A stretch of 64,000 bases of DNA, from NCBI GenBank assembly GCA_000231825.2, contig JH720396.1:62001-126000 (forward strand), given 5' to 3'. Source of the DNA: Tetrahymena elliotti 4EA (lineage: Eukaryota; Ciliophora; Oligohymenophorea; Hymenostomatida; Tetrahymenidae). The stretch's first letter is position 1. The number at the start of each line of letters is the position of its first letter. The notes under the pieces are model-generated. The model made no database searches. It saw nothing but the letters and a program-made list of their open reading frames with translations, and was not told the DNA's origin. This document shows positions 38,801-52,100 of this stretch, one piece after another. The position numbers and the translations under genes are program-made.

Positions 38801-38978
38801 ACACGAAGCTGAACTTGATAACACTGATCCAAAGATTATTGAAATCTATAAGCAATGTGGCTATAACTGTGCAGAGAAATACTTAAGTTAAGATTTAAAA
38901 TATGGTCCCTTCAATGACCAAAACCTATTGGATTGGTTAGCTGAGAATACGGCCAGAAAAAAAGATACTTATATTTGA
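29839..38978 (+). CDS. Giant LRR-patatin phospholipase with long N-terminal extension
   Basis: Three regions. (1) Residues 1 to about 1700 (29839-35313) are not recognised: helical stretches, an ankyrin-like piece (KYKLACLLLDQGEGVN), and a long Gln/Glu/Ser-rich linker (about 33280-34000). (2) RNase-inhibitor-type LRRs lie at about 35560-37500 (LRVLDLSDNLFDHEG, QTLDISGNSIGNDG). (3) A patatin domain lies at about 37795-38850. It has the oxyanion loop GGGMRG, nucleophile motif GTSIG and catalytic DGA (DGALG), so a Ser-Asp lipid acyl hydrolase is expected. Introns found: 30855-31108, 35314-35375, about 36072-36140, 36621-36679, about 37468-37528, 37873-37922, about 38007-38062, about 38312-38361. 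The join of parts 1 and 2 rests on the 62-base intron at 35314. Without it, the TGA of part 1 overlaps the only ATG of part 2, which argues for one gene. The active-site motifs are complete, so enzyme activity is likely. Confidence 0.75.
37795..38850 (+). other. Patatin-like phospholipase domain of the giant gene
   Basis: Exons coding for the catalytic domain: LSIDGGGMRGIIPG, then DVLGGTSIGGILALAL with the nucleophilic Ser, and LIDGALGQNNPSK with the catalytic Asp. Sequence between motifs (RDIARATSAAPTYFP) also fits the patatin family. Confidence 0.92.
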
Positions 38979-39685
38979 AAAATAATTTTAAATATTTAAT
39001 AAAAAATAAAAAACTCATTTCAAACTAATATTTTAATTCAATGTTTTATCATTATGACAAATTTAAAATTTACTTGACAATTTTTAAAAAATAAATTCTG
39101 TATTCTTAAAAAAGAACCAATCAACAAGAGTAAAATACTTAGTATAAATGTAATTAAGTGTGCATCTAAAAAGAGCTTCAGTAAATTGAGAAATTACAAG
39201 ATGTCTTTTTGAAAATGAGAGAACATTTTTAAAGTAAATAAAGAACTAATTGTTGTCAATAATAATTCTTATTTAAAGCTAAAAAATGAATAAATTTGTT
39301 TTTTTTTTGAAGTTGAATAAAATGTAAAAATTTAAAAATTAATTGAAAGTTAAAGTCATTTTTTATTTAGTTTTGTTCTCATTTTTCTTTGAAAAAAAAC
39401 ATCATTGAAACTACAAATTTCTAAATGTAAAATAAAATTTTTTTCTTTAATTTTCAAAAATTTCAGATTTTTAAAAAAGTAAATTGATTGTAAAGATTAT
39501 CTTAAATTAACTCACAAAAAATTAAGAGTACTCATAAAAAATATAAACCGATAAATATTACTATTAACAAAACGGAAGTATTTATTTTTGTAACTTAGTT
39601 AATTTTTTGGCTTAACACTTTAGTTTTAATTGAAAGATAATTTAGTGAAGCTTTAAGAATATCTGGTACTTTAATTAATTTAAAT
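38979..39685. other. Intergenic region between convergent 3' ends
   Basis: About 700 bases of AT-rich DNA between the LRR-patatin gene (+) and the Rab6 gene (-). No exon, RNA gene or repeat is visible. Confidence 0.6.
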
Positions 39686-40683
<998 letters not shown>

Positions 40684-41992
40684 TTCTAAAACTATTGTGC
40701 ACTTTATATTTTTAATGTCTTTATATGTACTAGTTAAGGCTTTAATTTCCTTAGTTTTAGATTTTTTTTTGCTTTTAATTAATTTATATATGTTTATGTA
40801 TCAACGACCATAAATATTATATTATCAATATTTTCCCCTTTAAATAATCGCTGTTTTTATTAATTAAAAATATTGATGTATGTATGCATAACCAAAACTT
40901 TTAAATTCTTACCTATTCCTTTTTTAACTCGCTATAAGCTGATATTAATCAACTACTCTTTTAGAACAACATATTATTAATGATTCGTTAAATAAATTAA
41001 TTACGATTGAATTAATTCATAGAAAAAGTAAGAACTTTTCCACTATATATTTTCTTTCATAAATTTTATAAAATAATATTATGATAAAAGTTTATTTTTT
41101 TCATACCAAAATGTAAAAGTAAAACATAAGTAAGAAAATAAATATTAATGAAAAATTAATGATCTAATGTACAACTTATTTCCAATTTATTCTTTCAAAT
41201 TAAGTCGAAAAAAACTCAAAATTTAATTAAAAAATAATCAATTCATATATTTAATCAATAATTGTTGTAATCAAATTTAAATTATTTTACATTGATTTAA
41301 GAAATTCCAGTCTTATACTAAAATAATCATCCTCCACTCTACTATTTAAATTTTGGATAGAATTAAGAAAAAAAATAATTTTTTTTTATTGATGATAATT
41401 GTAATTACTCCATACTTTGTTTCTAACAATCTTTTTTTAATAAAAATTATTTAAATTTTAACTGGTAATACAAAAAAAATTGCTAAAAAAGAAAAATTAA
41501 AAAATTTAAATTTTGTGAATTATCTCTTTTTAAATTAAAAAGAAATTTATTATTTAATATGAATATTTTTTTTAGTTGAAGATAATCTCCATTTTTTATT
41601 AAGTTGTCATTCAATTCTCCTTATTTTTTGTATATTTAATTAAAATGAACTAAATATTTTAATAATTCAATTTGCTTTATAATTTGAATTTTCTGACAAA
41701 TAGCACACATTAATAGAGTAAAAAGTGTTTTTTGATAGAATATAATTAGTGTTATTTATCTATCTATTGAAGAAAATTTAGCGCTGAAATTTTTATTTAT
41801 CAAATTAGATAGATAGTATCAGAAATGAGGTTTTATAAATCTATATTAGATTATTATGTAATTCCATATCTTTTTATTAAGGGCTTTTTTGATTGATAAA
41901 GCTGTTTTATTCATAAAATTTTATTAAAACTTTTAGTAAATACAAAACATAAAAAAATAAGATAAATATACAATTTATTCATAGTTTTTAAA
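40684..41992. other. Divergent intergenic region
   Basis: About 1.3 kb of AT-rich DNA between the Rab6 start (-) and the H2A.Y start (+). No coding or repeat structure is seen; it probably contains both promoters. Confidence 0.6.
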
Positions 41993-43138
41993 ATGGCAGC
42001 TCTAGATAAAATCATTTAACAAGTCCTAGATTCAATAGCAGAATAATAGGGTGATAGCAGAGATGATGAAGTTTATGTTATTGAAATTATGTCCTTACGT
42101 TTTGAGAAGTTTGATAATAGAATCAAATCTAAGCTTGAAAGATTCACATCCCTTCAAATGCTGACAATAAATGATTGCCTTATTTCTGATTTAACTAGTT
42201 TCCCTCATCTCCCTTCTTTGATTAGATTAGATTTGGTATTTAATAAAATTACTGGTGACTAGCTTGGATATTTAAGAGGATCCAGACATTTATAAACTTT
42301 AATGATTGGAGCTAATTAAATTGAAGATATTGAAGATTTGAAGAGACTTGGCCAAATGAGAGAATTAATTTAGCTTGATTTATTGAACAATCCAGTTGTT
42401 AACACAGATAATTATAGGAAAATTATTTTTAATCTGTTCCCTTCTTTGGTTATTCTAGATACATTAGATAAAAATGGAATTGACTAAGAAAAAGCTGCTC
42501 TAGATATCTCTGCTGCAAGAGTTCCTGATAACTTATTTGACAAATCTAAGCCTGCAAGCAGTACTTCAAAATAAGCTGTTAAAAGCTCTAAAGTATAAGC
42601 AATTAATATGTTCAGCTCTACATAAAAGGTAGCTGCAGTAAAATAAAATCCTAAACCTGTAGCTGCAAAAGTTTCATCAACACAAGCTTAAAATGATAAA
42701 TCTGATAAAACTGTACCTACAGTAGTTATTAATAGAAAATTAGCTGTTAAAGTAAGAGCTCCCCCTGCTCAATCTGGAAAATCTGGAAAAGGAAAAATGG
42801 ATGCCTTTAAAAAATAATCAACTTCAGCAAAGAGCGGATTAGTTTTCCCATGTGGAAGAATCAGAAGATATTTGAAGTAAACTTGTAAATAATTTAGAAT
42901 TTCTTCTAGCAGTAATATTTACTTAGCAGGTGTCCTAGAATATTTAACAGCTGAAGTCTTAGAAACTGCTGGAAACATAGCTAAAAATAATAAATATAGT
43001 AGAATCAATCCTTTACATATAAGAGAAGCTTTTAGAAACGATGCTGAGTTAAACTAATTTGTAAGTGGTACAATTATATCTGAAGGTGGTAGTACAAGTA
43101 CTAACTTTTTTATTCCTATAAATTAAAAATCTAAATGA
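41993..43138 (+). CDS. HTAY: Chimeric histone H2A variant with N-terminal LRR domain (H2A.Y)
   Basis: Intronless, 381 residues. Residues about 40-165 form an SDS22/ANP32-type LRR domain with cap ([55 protein letters not shown]). A Lys/Ser/Ala-rich linker follows. The last 105 residues are an H2A histone fold: [61 protein letters not shown]. Established knowledge: Tetrahymena has an essential chimeric H2A variant, H2A.Y, whose Sds22-like N-terminal part links PP1-type regulation to mitotic H3 S10 dephosphorylation. The architecture here matches. One acidic-patch position differs (NDAEL instead of the usual NDEEL), and the C-terminal tail is short (FFIPINQKSK). The symbol follows that variant and may be named differently in databases. 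Confidence 0.93.
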
Positions 43139-43940
43139 TGATTAAATAAAACAAAAAAAAATAAATTAATAATCTTTAATATAAAATAAAACAATAAAAA
43201 AATAGAATATTTATTATTTTAAACTCTTTACTATTTTAAACATTAGTTTATATAAAAAATGTGTGTGTTCTTTAAATATTACATTTAATTTAATAAAAAA
43301 TAAATAAATAAAGAATGAATGAATAAATTATTTTCAAATTAAATCATAATTGATATAATTTAATGAAACAAGTAAAGATGGAACGATGTACTTTCAAATT
43401 AAATGATTTTTTACTGATTGATATTTTATTTTTTAAATCTTACAGATTTAATTATTTTTAAACACTTTTTTTTGGATTAGTTTGTTTTGAAAATTTTAAT
43501 AACAAACAAAAGAAGAGATCTCAAAAAGTAAATAAATAAATAATCAACTCTTAAAATTTTTAAAAATTAATCTTTGAGTATAAAATTAATTTAAATGTAA
43601 AAAAATGTCAAGAAATTATTGCAAGACTAACTTTTTTAAAAAAATGAACTGCTGTCCAAAATTTTTTCATTTCTAAAATTAAGAGAATTTTTTAATTTTG
43701 AAACTAATTAATAATTAATTGCTAAAATCTTAAAGTATTTTAGCTACTAATTTTAAAATATTAAAATTTTACTTGCTTTTTAAAGTTTTAGCTTGATAGA
43801 TAGAGTAAAAAATAATTTCAGAATCATATGAAAAATTTTTGAAAGGAAATATAAAATATAAGAATGGTAATTTTAAGTTAATTAAGTTTTAATTTTGTTT
43901 GATAAATTTTATTAAATACTATTATTCTATAAATAAATAT
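43139..43940. other. Intergenic region between convergent 3' ends
   Basis: About 800 bases of AT-rich DNA between H2A.Y (+) and the potassium channel gene (-). No exon or repeat array is seen. Confidence 0.6.
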
Positions 43941-46900
43941 TCATTTTTTTATATTAAATGCTTATAATGTAGATGATAAGGATGAACCTGAATCTCTTTA
44001 CACTAATAAAGGTGATGAGCTTTCTTTTTTTGAATTTTAATTAGCTTATTATGGCAATTATTGATTTTACTAAATTTATTTCATAATTACTAAATGGTGT
44101 AAACCATTTAGTTTTTTAGGAGAACACATCATAGATTTAGTATCCTAATCACTATTTTAGGGGGCTTGTGAATTAGTTACATTTTATTTAGTATTTAATT
44201 GCAACTTGTTATATCTCATCATTAGCATAGTTTGATATGTTTTTTTTCTTTATTCCTTTAGTATTACAGACGGATTACTCTGTGGGAAATAAAATGAAAA
44301 ATCTTTATGTTTATCAAATTAATCAAATATTTCAAAATATTTAGCTGGAAAATCAAGAACATGATTTTAGCCAAACTACCTCATAGAGTATTTTAATTTG
44401 TAACTTAATTACTAAATATTATTATCACTTATATCAAATTTAGATTATTTGCTAGTTTCATCTCTATTAAATATGCTGAATTTTTTAGATAGTTAAGTAG
44501 ATGGTCTCCTTTTGTGATTTATATCAACTGATGGTGTTTTTTTGGTTAAATTAGTCTTTGAATTTATTGGAGAAGTTTCGATTTCTTAAGTTTCTTAATT
44601 ATGCTTTCTGTTTAGCTTTGAATTATTCATGTCCACAGATTTATCATTTTAACCTCCTTCTTCCTGAATTTAACATTAAACTTATTTAGTTTCTTCCATA
44701 TTTTAATGAATAGACATCCTAGATTTTATTTAATTTATAGTTTTTAGAATCGAAGTCCTACGCACAGCTTCTATTCCTTAATTTTAGAATTAAGATTAGG
44801 TGTTTTAAATTAAATCTTGTTATGAGCAATTTGAAGGAGATTTATTCCTTAATTCTATATTAGTTTCTATTAATTTTGAAGAAATCTTACTAAATTAGGG
44901 GCTATTCTAGATAAAATTTTAAGAAATATTTTATAACGTTGGTTGTTTCTGTAAGTTATTTTGAGTTTTTTATTAAGATTTTAAACTGGACTAATTAGAA
45001 AATTTTTTTTAATCTGTTTCTTATGATGAACTCCATAGGTCTTCTTCACTATCACTTTCCTCAGATTCTAATTAGAATTGAGATTCATATTCTGTTTAAT
45101 ATAATTTAGAGTTATTATTTTACTCTTCATTCAGATTTTATAAATACTATTATAAATCTTTTTGTTTTATTTTTTTTACATTTTAAAAAAAACTTTTATC
45201 CTCTTTTAAATCATTGAGTTTTTCTTCTAAGTTAATCTTTGTTATATTTTTTTTCTTTAATTGGCTCTCTGCTAGAAAGCTGCTACCTTTATCTAATTTC
45301 TTTTCATATAGTAAAGAACTCTCGTCTTAGTCATTGTCATCATCTTCTTCATCTTCATCCTCATCATCATCTATTTCTGAATCTGAGTAGTTATATATTT
45401 CACTTACATAGAACAATCTTAGCCTTTTTAAAGAAATTTAACAAATAGATTTATGTGAAAGAGCTTAAATAACATTTCTCCTTCTATTTATATTCCTACC
45501 TTCTTTATTTCTCATTTATTTAGGACAGTATACATTCTTAAAATTAACAAATTCTTTATCAAGTTTCAAATTATACAAAAAACAATTTGATGCAGAGTGA
45601 TCAAATTTATTGCAAGAAAAACAAGGTAATCCCTAATGATTTTTATAAAGATTTATTTAATCTCTTAGCATGCAATATTTTTCCTGATTAAAAAAAAATA
45701 AAAAAATCAGCTTCAATAAAATTATACAAAAAGTGTTTAATTTAATCCAAATATTTAACATCATTTAACAGAAATAAATTGAATTTAAAGATTAAATTAT
45801 TAGAGTGAGTTTAATATTTACATAATCAGATTCAAAAAGCTTGATTGTTTACAAGAAATCATTTTCTGAACAGTAAATTAAATGAGAACCATTTAAACTT
45901 TTCGCTGACATATCTTTAGGATTTCCTGTTAAGAAACTGCTAATACCTAACAGAGATCCTTTCTTTATTTTAAAAATTAAAAATAAGATATTGTATTTAT
46001 CCTGCAAGTTTTACTCCAACTGAAATAAGATCAAAGTCATCCCTATTTTAAGTTGTCTTACTATTAAAATAAAGTTACACAAAACCATTACATACAAAAT
46101 AAAAATTTCTATCCAAATCCCCCTAAGAAAATATAATCTCATTTGGACCAAAAGTCTTTTCCTTAACATGGCTTGTAAGCTTCATAATAAAATCCATAGA
46201 AAAATTTAATTTGAACAGCTTAATATCATTCAAGAATTTGCCAAAATATTCTCGATTCACTTCATCTCTAAGTGATTTCGATATTTTAAGAAGGATCTCC
46301 TCTCCTTTTTAAAAACTCTCTCTTTCTTAGCTTTATTCATATTCTAAAAATTTTATCACTTTCCTTTAAATTTTCTTTGAAATATTTCTTTGTTGCATAA
46401 GCTTGGTAATTTCAAATTTTTTATTTCTTTTATTAATAAAAAAATTTTTTTTATTGCTTAAAATAAAAAATAAAAAGAATGAATAAAATATTTTTCATTT
46501 GGTATTTTTTTATAATAAAAATAGAAATTTAAAATTATTTTTATTAAAATAATATAAATACCTATACTTTGCTTCCATCAAGGCCATTTCACTAAATATT
46601 CTACCTATTGTATTTATAGAATATGCAAAAATACCACAGGTACCTATAGTCATGAAAACAACATATAGTTTTTCATACATATTAATTGGAGCAATATCAC
46701 CGAAGCCTACAGTAATCATAGTTATAAAAGTAAAATAAAGAGAGTTTACATAGTTATTATACCAAGGATCATCAGAAAAACCATAATGAGTGATCCAATT
46801 AGGTGATGTAAGCATTCCTATATAATAGTATCCACATGCACAATAATGCCCCATATAACATACAAGTAAGCATAAATTCATTAAATCATAAGAGGTTGAA

Positions 46901-48540
46901 AATCTTTATTCTATTTAGAAGTGCTCATTTATTGTTTTTAAATTGATGATAATTTTTTTAATAGAAAAAATAGCAAACAACAAATCAACAATAAACAAGC
47001 CATTTTTATAATTTAATTATACTATCAGTACACAGATTAAATCAAAAGAGAATTTATTCTTTAGATAATTTCGAATTATTTCTTTCCTATCTGAAACAAA
47101 TGTTCCATTTTCATAATAAGAAATGTTAAAAGAAATAGCTATTTCAAATAATCCCATAAAAACAGGAAATATCCTAAATAATTCTTCATAAATAACATCA
47201 TTTTTAAGTTCTTATATTTGAAAGGAACTTTTTAATGGATAAATTATGAGTTAAAAAAATTGAATCAACAGAGTTATCAGGTTTAGCCACATTATGAATA
47301 GTCCATCAGGAGAAAATATCTTTTTTTTATTTTAAAAAAAAATATTTAACTAAGTTGTTATTCAATTTTAATATCTCAATTAAAGAAGCATGATAAAAAG
47401 GTTTTAAGATAATAATGAATGAAGGAAGATCAAGTAGTAATATTTAAAAATACCACTTCAAATTGATTAAATAAATTTGTTTTATTTAAAGAATGAATAT
47501 ATTATTATTTTAGAATATAAATAATTTACACCAATTTTTCTGAGAAACCCACAAAAAAGGGAAGTGAATAACTAGAAAAATTTGAGTTAAAAAAGATTAT
47601 TTCTCTTATCAATAGGATTATAAAAGTAAGCTTTGTCATTAATAATATTATAATGCTCTTTTTTTAGAAGTTGGATTTTATTTTTATCTAATTTTTATTT
47701 GAGGATGTTTGTGATCTTTCGAATGTAATAAATCTATTTTAATAAATTTCTTTTTTAATTTTTCTTTTCTTTTGATAGAATATCTATCACATTTAAGGCT
47801 CTATTTTTATTTTCATCTGCTTGTTAATTGCTTATGTTAAAATTATCTTATCCATTTTAAGGTTATTTTTGCATACTTAAAGTTAAATTTGAGTTTCTAA
47901 TAGCTAGCATAGTACTTCGCTTTTTAGTAAAAGTCCTACAAATTGATGATGATCTAACTGAATTTTCTCTACAAGATGATTTACCCATTGAAACAGATAT
48001 ATTTTAAACTGGTGATAAAAATTAAATATCATTTGGTGATTGTTGCTGTTGTTAATAGCTGAAAATATTTTTGCAAGTGTAGGAACCTGACCTGCTTTTT
48101 CTTTAACTTCTATTTTGATAACTATTAGTTAATATTATATCTTTTTTGTATTAATTATCTGAGCTTTATATGTCTACTTATTGTATTAAAGTAGAAGGTG
48201 ATTTACTTTCTGATTTATTCTTGCCAACAGAAGAAGAAGAGGACTCAGGGGAGTCTATGTTATCACTTGAATTATTTGCTTAATGCAGATCTTTTTAACA
48301 CTTAAAATCATCCATATTTGTTTTAAATATATGAATTGAATCAGACTATTATTTGATCATCTCTAATTAATTTCTAAAATTAATGTCTTCCAAAGCAAAA
48401 TCTTGTTCATATTCAGTTGATCTATCATTTTAAGCAAAATTTTATTAGCTTTAATCTAAATACTTATTATTTTCTTCAGACACACTGATATTAATTTAAT
48501 TTGTCTAAATATATGGTTGGCTTTATGTAATAAAATTCAT
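43941..48540 (-). CDS. Cyclic-nucleotide-gated/HCN-type potassium channel
   Basis: Starts MNFITQSQPYIQTNQ, with a long Ser/Gln-rich cytoplasmic N-terminus up to about 47650. Six membrane segments lie at about 47340-46570. They include an S2-S3 with YLKNKFSFDLICVLIV, a weakly charged S4-like helix (FAIFSIKKIIINLKT), and the K+ filter TVGFGD near 46695-46715. After a C-linker comes a cyclic-nucleotide-binding-type domain (about 46260-45830; FGPNEIIFSQGD, NFYFVCNGFVQLYF). The phosphate-binding cassette, normally GE..L followed by R.A, reads GISSFLTGNPKDMSAK, so cAMP/cGMP binding is doubtful. The tail of about 500 residues is Ser/Gln/Asp-rich and ends ALNIKK before TGA 43943-43941. Several introns interrupt the gene (for example near 46510-46400 and 45690-45610). 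Expected in plasma or ciliary membrane, setting excitability. Confidence 0.85.
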
Positions 48541-49113
48541 AATATTCAAATATTTGATTAGTAGAAGTATTAATTTTATTATTCTTACTATTCAAAATTT
48601 GTTATGAAAATTAGATTTTTTATTTAAACTTATCTAATGACAAGATAACAAAAAACTTTTTATTAATTGTTTAGATTAATTAATACTAAAAAAATTATTC
48701 CAAGTACTAATAAATAAATATGAACTGAATAAGGAAAATTATTGATAGGAAAGTATGTTAATAAAATACATATGAGCTATAAATTCCATCAAATAATTTA
48801 GAAAGACTTAGATGGAAATATTTATTTTTCTTACATTAGATATTAGGAGTTTTATAAACTAACTATGAAGAACGGTTTAAACATTTAACCTAATAAGCAA
48901 AAAAACATTACAAATTTATGAAAAATTTATTAAAAAAGAATGATACGATACTCTTTTATTAAAAAAAATGATTTATAAACATAAAATTTAATTTGAATTT
49001 ATTTTAATAATTAATTAATTTAAAGAGTAGCATTTATTAAATTTTTGTTTTTGTTTTTTTTGAGTAAGAAATACCAAATTATTTTGAACATTTTAATTAT
49101 TTCATTTATTTAA
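48541..49113. other. Intergenic region
   Basis: About 570 bases of AT-rich DNA between two minus-strand genes. No structure is seen; it should hold the K+ channel promoter. Confidence 0.6.
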
Positions 49114-52100
49114 TCAATTTTTTTTCGGTTTTAAAAATGTTGGAGGCTTTTTTAATGTGATGTGGGTCTGGCTTGATTATTATTCATTTTCTTGAGTTTG
49201 AGTTTAAGATCCACCTCCTTCATTATTTTGACCTTATTGTCCTTATTCTAAAAGGTTATCTTTACTGCTTGAATTTGAAGATTTTTTAACGGTATTTCTC
49301 TTATTTTAAGCAAGGATTGGTGTAAATGATCTTGATTTAGACTTTAGTCTCTCTCTATTTTCAGTAGACGAACTATTATTTTTAATACCTTCTTTTGAGT
49401 TCTACCTTGAGTGTCTTAATTTAGTGCCTTCTTCAGGAGATTCTAAACTTTTTCTTTAGACCTGTAAGGCTATTTAGCTGGCAGTAAATACTCCTTTATT
49501 TTCACTTACTCCATTTTGGTTTTACTTTTAATTAGTTTGCATATCATTACTATTTTTCTTTTATGCCGATTGTGACTAATTGTTTTATTAATTTACTTAG
49601 CTGCTTTATTATTGCGATTGGCTTTAATTATTATTTTTACTTAAGCTTTCTTAGTTTTTGTTATTGACTTAGGTATTTTATTCATTATTTTATATTTAAT
49701 CAACTGACTTAGTTTTAGGTGCACCTGGTCTTATGCTTAAAGCATTATTAATTTTATTGTTTAACATTTTATTTGTTTCTGCCTTTTTAGATGTAGTAGC
49801 ACTCTAAGGTTCTTTCAAATTATTATTGCTACCCATATTACTGCTAGAATTTTGTTGATAAGTATCACTATTCGCTTTATGTATTTAACTATGAGCAGGA
49901 AGATTGTTAAGATTATTGCTATTTGCATTGTTTAAATCAAATTGCTTTTATTTATCTTAGTTTTGCATAGAATTAACATTGCTATTCTCGGCTTCTTAAA
50001 TTGTAGACATAGGCTTTTTATCAAAGTTTTATTATTATAACTAAGATTGATTTGGAGATTTAATCTATTATTAATTATCTACAGGCTCTTGAAGCTGCTT
50101 CATATTCTAATTTTCTTATGGAATTGATTGTAATTAATTACTTTAATATTATGCATTAGATGTTTTTGTAGCTTAGTCTAAGTTTTGTCCAATTTATTCT
50201 TACTTATTTGTGAATCCCTAGCTCTTTACACTGTTATTCACTGCACTGTTTTGTTAAGCTTAAGTTAATTAATTGCTTGTCAATTTAGGTGATAACATAT
50301 TTTAATTATTGTTAGATTAAACTCCATCGTTAGGAGTGGGAGTTTAAGGCTCATAGTTACTAATACGATCTCTTCTTGCTTTTTACTAATCATTGTCTTA
50401 TTATTACTTATTTTGTATGTCTTCTAAAATTTACTATCTTTCTTTAAGTACAGAATTAAACCACTATTAAAGTTGGCTTTCTTAATAGGAACATCTTCTC
50501 ATTTCCCTTTCTTTAAATTATAGACTGTATTAAGTCGTTTCTTTGAAAAACGGATAGTCATTTACCTCACTAATAATAAACTAAGTATTATAAATATGTT
50601 AATATATTTCTTAAAGCTTTTCTCTAGTATCTGAAAGCTCAATAGAATTTAAATTTTTATTTATCTCCAAAGTAAAAGGATCTGTTATTTCTATCAACCC
50701 AATTTCTTAAGGAGTTACGAGCAGGCTATGTCTTTAATTAAAAATTTGATTAATTTTACTTTTACAGTCATTTATTAAAAATCAATAAATACCTGTATCT
50801 CATTTTAAAAAACTCAGAATAAGCATATAAGGCAAAGCAATCATCTTAGATCCTTAAGTAGGCATACGATATAATGTCCTAAACAAATTCATGAGCTCTT
50901 GGATACTCAAATTTAATATTAAAAATAGAAAACTTTTTAGATTCTTTACTGAAAGTTTGAACTTTAGCTACATTGTTTGAAGTTGCAACAATATATATAA
51001 TTTCTTCATAATAAATTGTATGTAAGGGTTTAACTTAGTTTTTTTTGCTAATAAAATTAATGCAAAAAGCATTAACTACTATATACACATATTCTAGCTC
51101 AGATTCATTTAGTTTAGCAGTAAAAAAGGAAGAACCATAAAAATTGTTTAGTCTTAGTTAGGCAAGTATATTAAACATGAGAGTATATTTATCTACATTC
51201 TCTATTTTCTCAATCTATATCATTTTACTAATAACTAAAGCGAATTCTTCCTATTTTTTATTGTTCAATCAAAATTCAATTATTTATAACTAAAAAATTA
51301 AATGAAAAAATTTGATCATGATAAACTAAGAAATCTTCAACTAAAATTGTTAGTTGTTTTAAAGGAATGAATTAACAGTCAAATAATATCAACTGTTTTA
51401 AAAAAATAACTTTTGAGAATCATATTAAGAAGTAAAAAAAAATCTCGAGATTGAAATAAAAATTATCTTTTTTAAAGGAAGATTTTTTTCAAAATATTAA
51501 TTAAAAAAAATGAAAAAAAAAAAATTCCGATTTAATTTTAAAATTACTTTGTTGTATTTGATTGAAGGAGGTATAAGATGTTCAATATTATTGAAAGTAA
51601 GGTTTAAATCTATTTTAGTCCTAGAAGTGCCTTTTGTAAGGTAAGCTAGGTAGTAGGCTGCTATACGTATTAAAGATGGGACTACAACTGATTTAGAGTA
51701 TAGTTCATTTGAATAAAAGCATCTTAATTATTCATCAAATAAACAACGAATTTGTAATTAATGAATATCACCTAGCCTTAAAGTATGAAATGGTTAATAT
51801 ATTCTACGCTTAACAAGAAAACTATAACATGGAAATTTGGCATAGCTTTAATCCCATTAACTCATCTTCTCTACTAATATGTCTTCAAACATAGCAGCAA
51901 TTTCTTCTTTATCAAATTTAGATGATTAATATATCCAATAATTGTATTTATCGATAACAGAATTCTTTAAAAAATAAGATCCTTCCTAAAAAATTAGATT
52001 TAAATGTAAAATACTTTTATACAAATAAATTTACTTGGTATATTATTTTCATAATCTAGCCTGCTGTGGTGAATGGATCTAAACTGAATTCTTAGCTTGT

